Shown here: piece by piece, positions 61,251 to 64,000 of the stretch
Position numbering within the stretch: position 1 is the first letter of the stretch
Layout of the letters: each line of letters opens with the position of its first letter
Assembly (NCBI GenBank): GCA_014529385.2
Contig: CM043947.1
Coordinates: 117,538,087-117,602,086 of the forward strand
Source: Adiantum capillus-veneris
Lineage: Eukaryota; Streptophyta; Polypodiopsida; Polypodiales; Pteridaceae
Length of the DNA stretch: 64,000 nt
Reading direction: 5' to 3'
Notes under the pieces: generated by a model
Databases searched by the model: none
What the model was told of the DNA's origin: nothing
The model's input: the letters and a program-made list of their open reading frames with translations, nothing else
Translations under genes and position numbers: made by a program

Positions 61251-61740
61251 CTATTATTATTGACTGGGAGCTTTTTGTACTACTGTACTTCAAACTTGGG
61301 AAATCTCTTATGATTCTCTGGTCAATTGGGATAGGGGTTTTGCTGGATTATACTTCTATTCTTTTTATGGTTAGGACATAACCTATTTAACCTGTTGATC
61401 GAACAATGGTTATTCTAACTTGCTTACAACTGAGGTTTGGAACTTTGTTTTGTAATGATTTTTTGAGTATTACTGTTCTCCCTTGTCTTTTCATACAAAT
61501 AGACTATATAGTTTTGTTTCTAAAAACTATGACTAATTCTACTTATTTTTTACTAGTTTTGGTTTATCTTTGATGATTCTGTTTATACTTTGCTTTACTG
61601 GTCTCTTTTGTTGTGATTATACTTTGCTTTACTGATCTCTTTTAGTGATACTAGACTTACACCTGAGGAATGGCTGCGTGATATTATCTTTACATTGTGA
61701 TATGGTCTTCAGTGAATGATATGGTTTGATCTTTTTGAAC

Positions 61741-64000
61741 GATGATATCACTACTTGGGAAGCAGTCACCATGAATGCAATCCAATTGGAGGATAATTTA
61801 ATGATTGCAGGAGAAAGAGTGTCCACCGAGCCGAAGTCTAGTAGCTCGCAAGCGTCAGGGCATGAGCCAATGAAGATAAAGCCAATCGTGAAAGAGCAAA
61901 CGATATCTGAGATGACTTTGGCAGATCTCACCAAGGCCATCGAAGAAAGCCTTAGGGGTAATTGTGCTCCACAAAACACTCATATGTATCCAAGAAGGGA
62001 GCAACAATGGTGCTCAATTTGCTTGGGCCCACATACTACGAGTGAATGCCCTACTTTCAGAGTAAAGTTTAACGGGACTTGTAACGCGTGTGGTAGGTAT
62101 GGCCATCAAGCGAAGGATTGCCTAATGCTTAAACGCATCATGGAAAATAGACCGCCTATAGCTTGGGCAGACTCACCTCGAGTTCCTGCATTGATGCCTA
62201 CCCCACCCATGGAGCAACAGTTGCCATTACAGCACATGGTCCCTAGAACCCAAAATGTGGTCCAAACCACACCGTTGCCACCTCCAGTGCTAGGACCGCA
62301 ACCCCCTCATCCAAGAGTTACAACTATGAACCAAATAGGTTGCGAGTCATCTAGTACTTATGTAGATTGCGAAGAGGACATAGACTCTAGTATCACCTAT
62401 GGAGTCGACATGCTTGAGGAGTGTCCCATGTACTATATGGAAGACCATTGGGGACAAATCAAACCGGTATATCAAGCTACTGCGCTAGCAGCAAGAGGCC
62501 AAAACATTAATAGTTTTGCCAGGAGACCACCTCTTCAGTGCTACGAATGTGGTGGACCACATCGAGTAGCTGAGTGCCCCATTAGAATGCAAAAGAATGC
62601 TGCACTAATGCAAACAAGTCAAGGGAGTGCATTGACAATGCCGATACTCACTTGTAATCGTTGTGGCATAGATCATTTGATCGCAGAGTGTCCTAACAAT
62701 CCAAACGCACCGAAAATCACACCATTGAACTTAATAGAGATTGTTGATGGGACACCACCAACTATAAACATAGCACCAGTGAATGCACTCACACGGTCGA
62801 TGCTCCAAAAGCAAAATTACATCCTCGAAGAGAGAGATGCTGCATCCATTGGCCGAGCGAGAAAGAAGAAAACACGAAGAAAGAAATCCCTTAATGCTTC
62901 TAGCTCAAAACCTAGTTCAAAGACTAACATAGGGACAGGAGAGGATCCCGTGTATATGAATGACCCTGAGGATGACTCAGATTCGATAGAGACCACGGAG
63001 ACCAAAACTGTTACTACAAAGGAAAAAGCCAGTGAGGAGGATCACGAGAGGGAATTACGACGAACACCAAAAGAGTATTCAAAGTTAAACCACCCAGTTG
63101 CGAACCCCCAAGATAAGCCACGAGAGACAAAAAATGAGGATTGCAAGAGAAAGATTGGAACCTATCCAAACCCAACAGTGGAAATTGAACGAGTCCAACA
63201 ACTGAGGGGTTTGGTGGAAGAAACTCAATGAACATTAGAACCTGAACCCAAACATATCCAGATGTCGGACACAATGTTTCCCACACAAGTTCAACCTCAC
63301 AAGAACTACAGGCCGTTAGCTATACCCAGTATCATTTGGGAAGAGAGTGAGGGTAGGACATCTGAAAGTGGACACACACCTTTCCTACTAGAGAGAATGT
63401 TTGGTGAGGGAATGCCCGACCCCCTTGAGGAAGTGGAGATTCCATCTTCACCATTCTCTTGTTAGGGTCCTACATCCCACAAGATGCCATTAAATGTTGC
63501 CAAATTGATGGATTTCATGTCTTCAGAAGTTAGAACCACCATCATGTCCAAACTATATAAAGACCCCGAGCTAGTCTCAGCTCTTCGAGCCTTCCTCAAT
63601 GGAGAATTACAGGCCGGATTACCACAGTTTGCACATATGAACAAACCTGACTCGGTAATGAATGATGAGGAACATTTAGCACCACCATCTGACCTAGCGG
63701 GACATGAATCTGTAATTGAAGTACCCGTTAACAAGTTGGGGCAATACTTTGAAGGTGATGAATCTAATGCTACTCTACCAATCACTACTAAAGGATTAAC
63801 TGTAAAGGGGGTCCTTGACGGTGGTGCGGGAGTCAACATGGTGACAAAGAGTTGTTGGGAGTCTATGGGGTGACCTCACCTTGAAGCCACAAGCGTAGTG
63901 GTAAAAATGGCTAATGGATCTATTGTTACGCCTATTGGAATGCTAAAGGATCTCAGAATCAAGGTCTTGGGACACAAGGTAAGGCAGACTTTCATTGTTA
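61741..64000 (+). pseudogene. gag-protease of the nested family, 5'-truncated
   Basis: Plus-strand relative of the 17648-20569 and 15888-17651 ORFs. It begins abruptly inside the gag core (DDITTWEAVTMNAIQLEDNL) right after duplication copy 2. It has the four zinc knuckles (CSICLGPHTTSEC, CNACGRYGHQAKDC, CYECGGPHRVAEC, CNRCGIDHLIAEC), the basic linker that the inner element lacks, and the protease motif LDGGAGVNMV. It stays in one frame to the window end but has stops at 63229, 63463 and 63871; the one at 63463 replaces a glutamine codon of the other copies. It shows that gag and protease were originally in one frame. Confidence 0.9.

Larger units (their letters stand above)
58708..61738 (+). 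repeat. segmental duplication, copy 2
   Basis: Direct copy of 54330-57045, offset about 4.4 kb, with a longer CT microsatellite and about 245 bp extra near 61273-61518. The right edge is a junction with a truncated gag at about 61741. Confidence 0.92.

Overview
This looks like nuclear DNA of a land plant with a large, repeat-rich genome. The evidence is plant-type Copia elements with initiator-tRNA primer sites, Ty3/Gypsy-type gag-protease elements with a TGGCGCC-type primer site, a LINE tail, many microsatellites, and no convincing host gene in 64 kb. The flavour would fit a fern, lycophyte or gymnosperm, but the sequence alone does not settle this.

Layout. (1) 1-958: 3' end of a LINE, followed by a long (AG)n tract. 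(2) 3617-7681: a minus-strand, internally deleted Copia-type element (gag-protease plus an RT scrap) with LTRs and a CCGAT target duplication. (3) 8891-25172: the main structure. An older gag-protease LTR element (LTRs about 7% diverged, target duplication GTTTT) is split by a young element of the same family (13645-22112, LTRs about 0.9% diverged, target duplication CAGTG). The outer element itself sits in a decayed gag-protease retroelement, so three layers are visible. The young element keeps two intact ORFs (973 and 587 codons) but has no reverse transcriptase, RNase H or integrase. (4) 25276-28380: a lone Copia-type LTR with primer site, then a minus-strand chromodomain-type Gypsy pol remnant. 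(5) 30850-31743: three related long inverted repeats (hairpins). (6) 33050-36131: a third type of Gypsy gag-protease remnant. (7) 37822-43333 and 47110-52291: two structurally complete Copia elements, both with disabled ORFs. (8) 54330-61738: a 3-kb direct duplication in which an internal segment of about 440 bp is inverted between copies. (9) 61741-64000: a plus-strand, 5'-truncated copy of the gag-protease family from layer 3, running off the window.

How the parts relate. The gag-protease family appears three times (inner, outer, right edge). Comparing copies shows conserved gag core, four zinc knuckles, a D-G-G protease motif, a conserved hairpin about 120 nt before gag, and a 1.6-kb 3' noncoding tail. 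It is best read as a non-autonomous LTR family that encodes structural and protease functions and must borrow RT and integrase. This family and the hairpin cluster are the best candidates for something undescribed.
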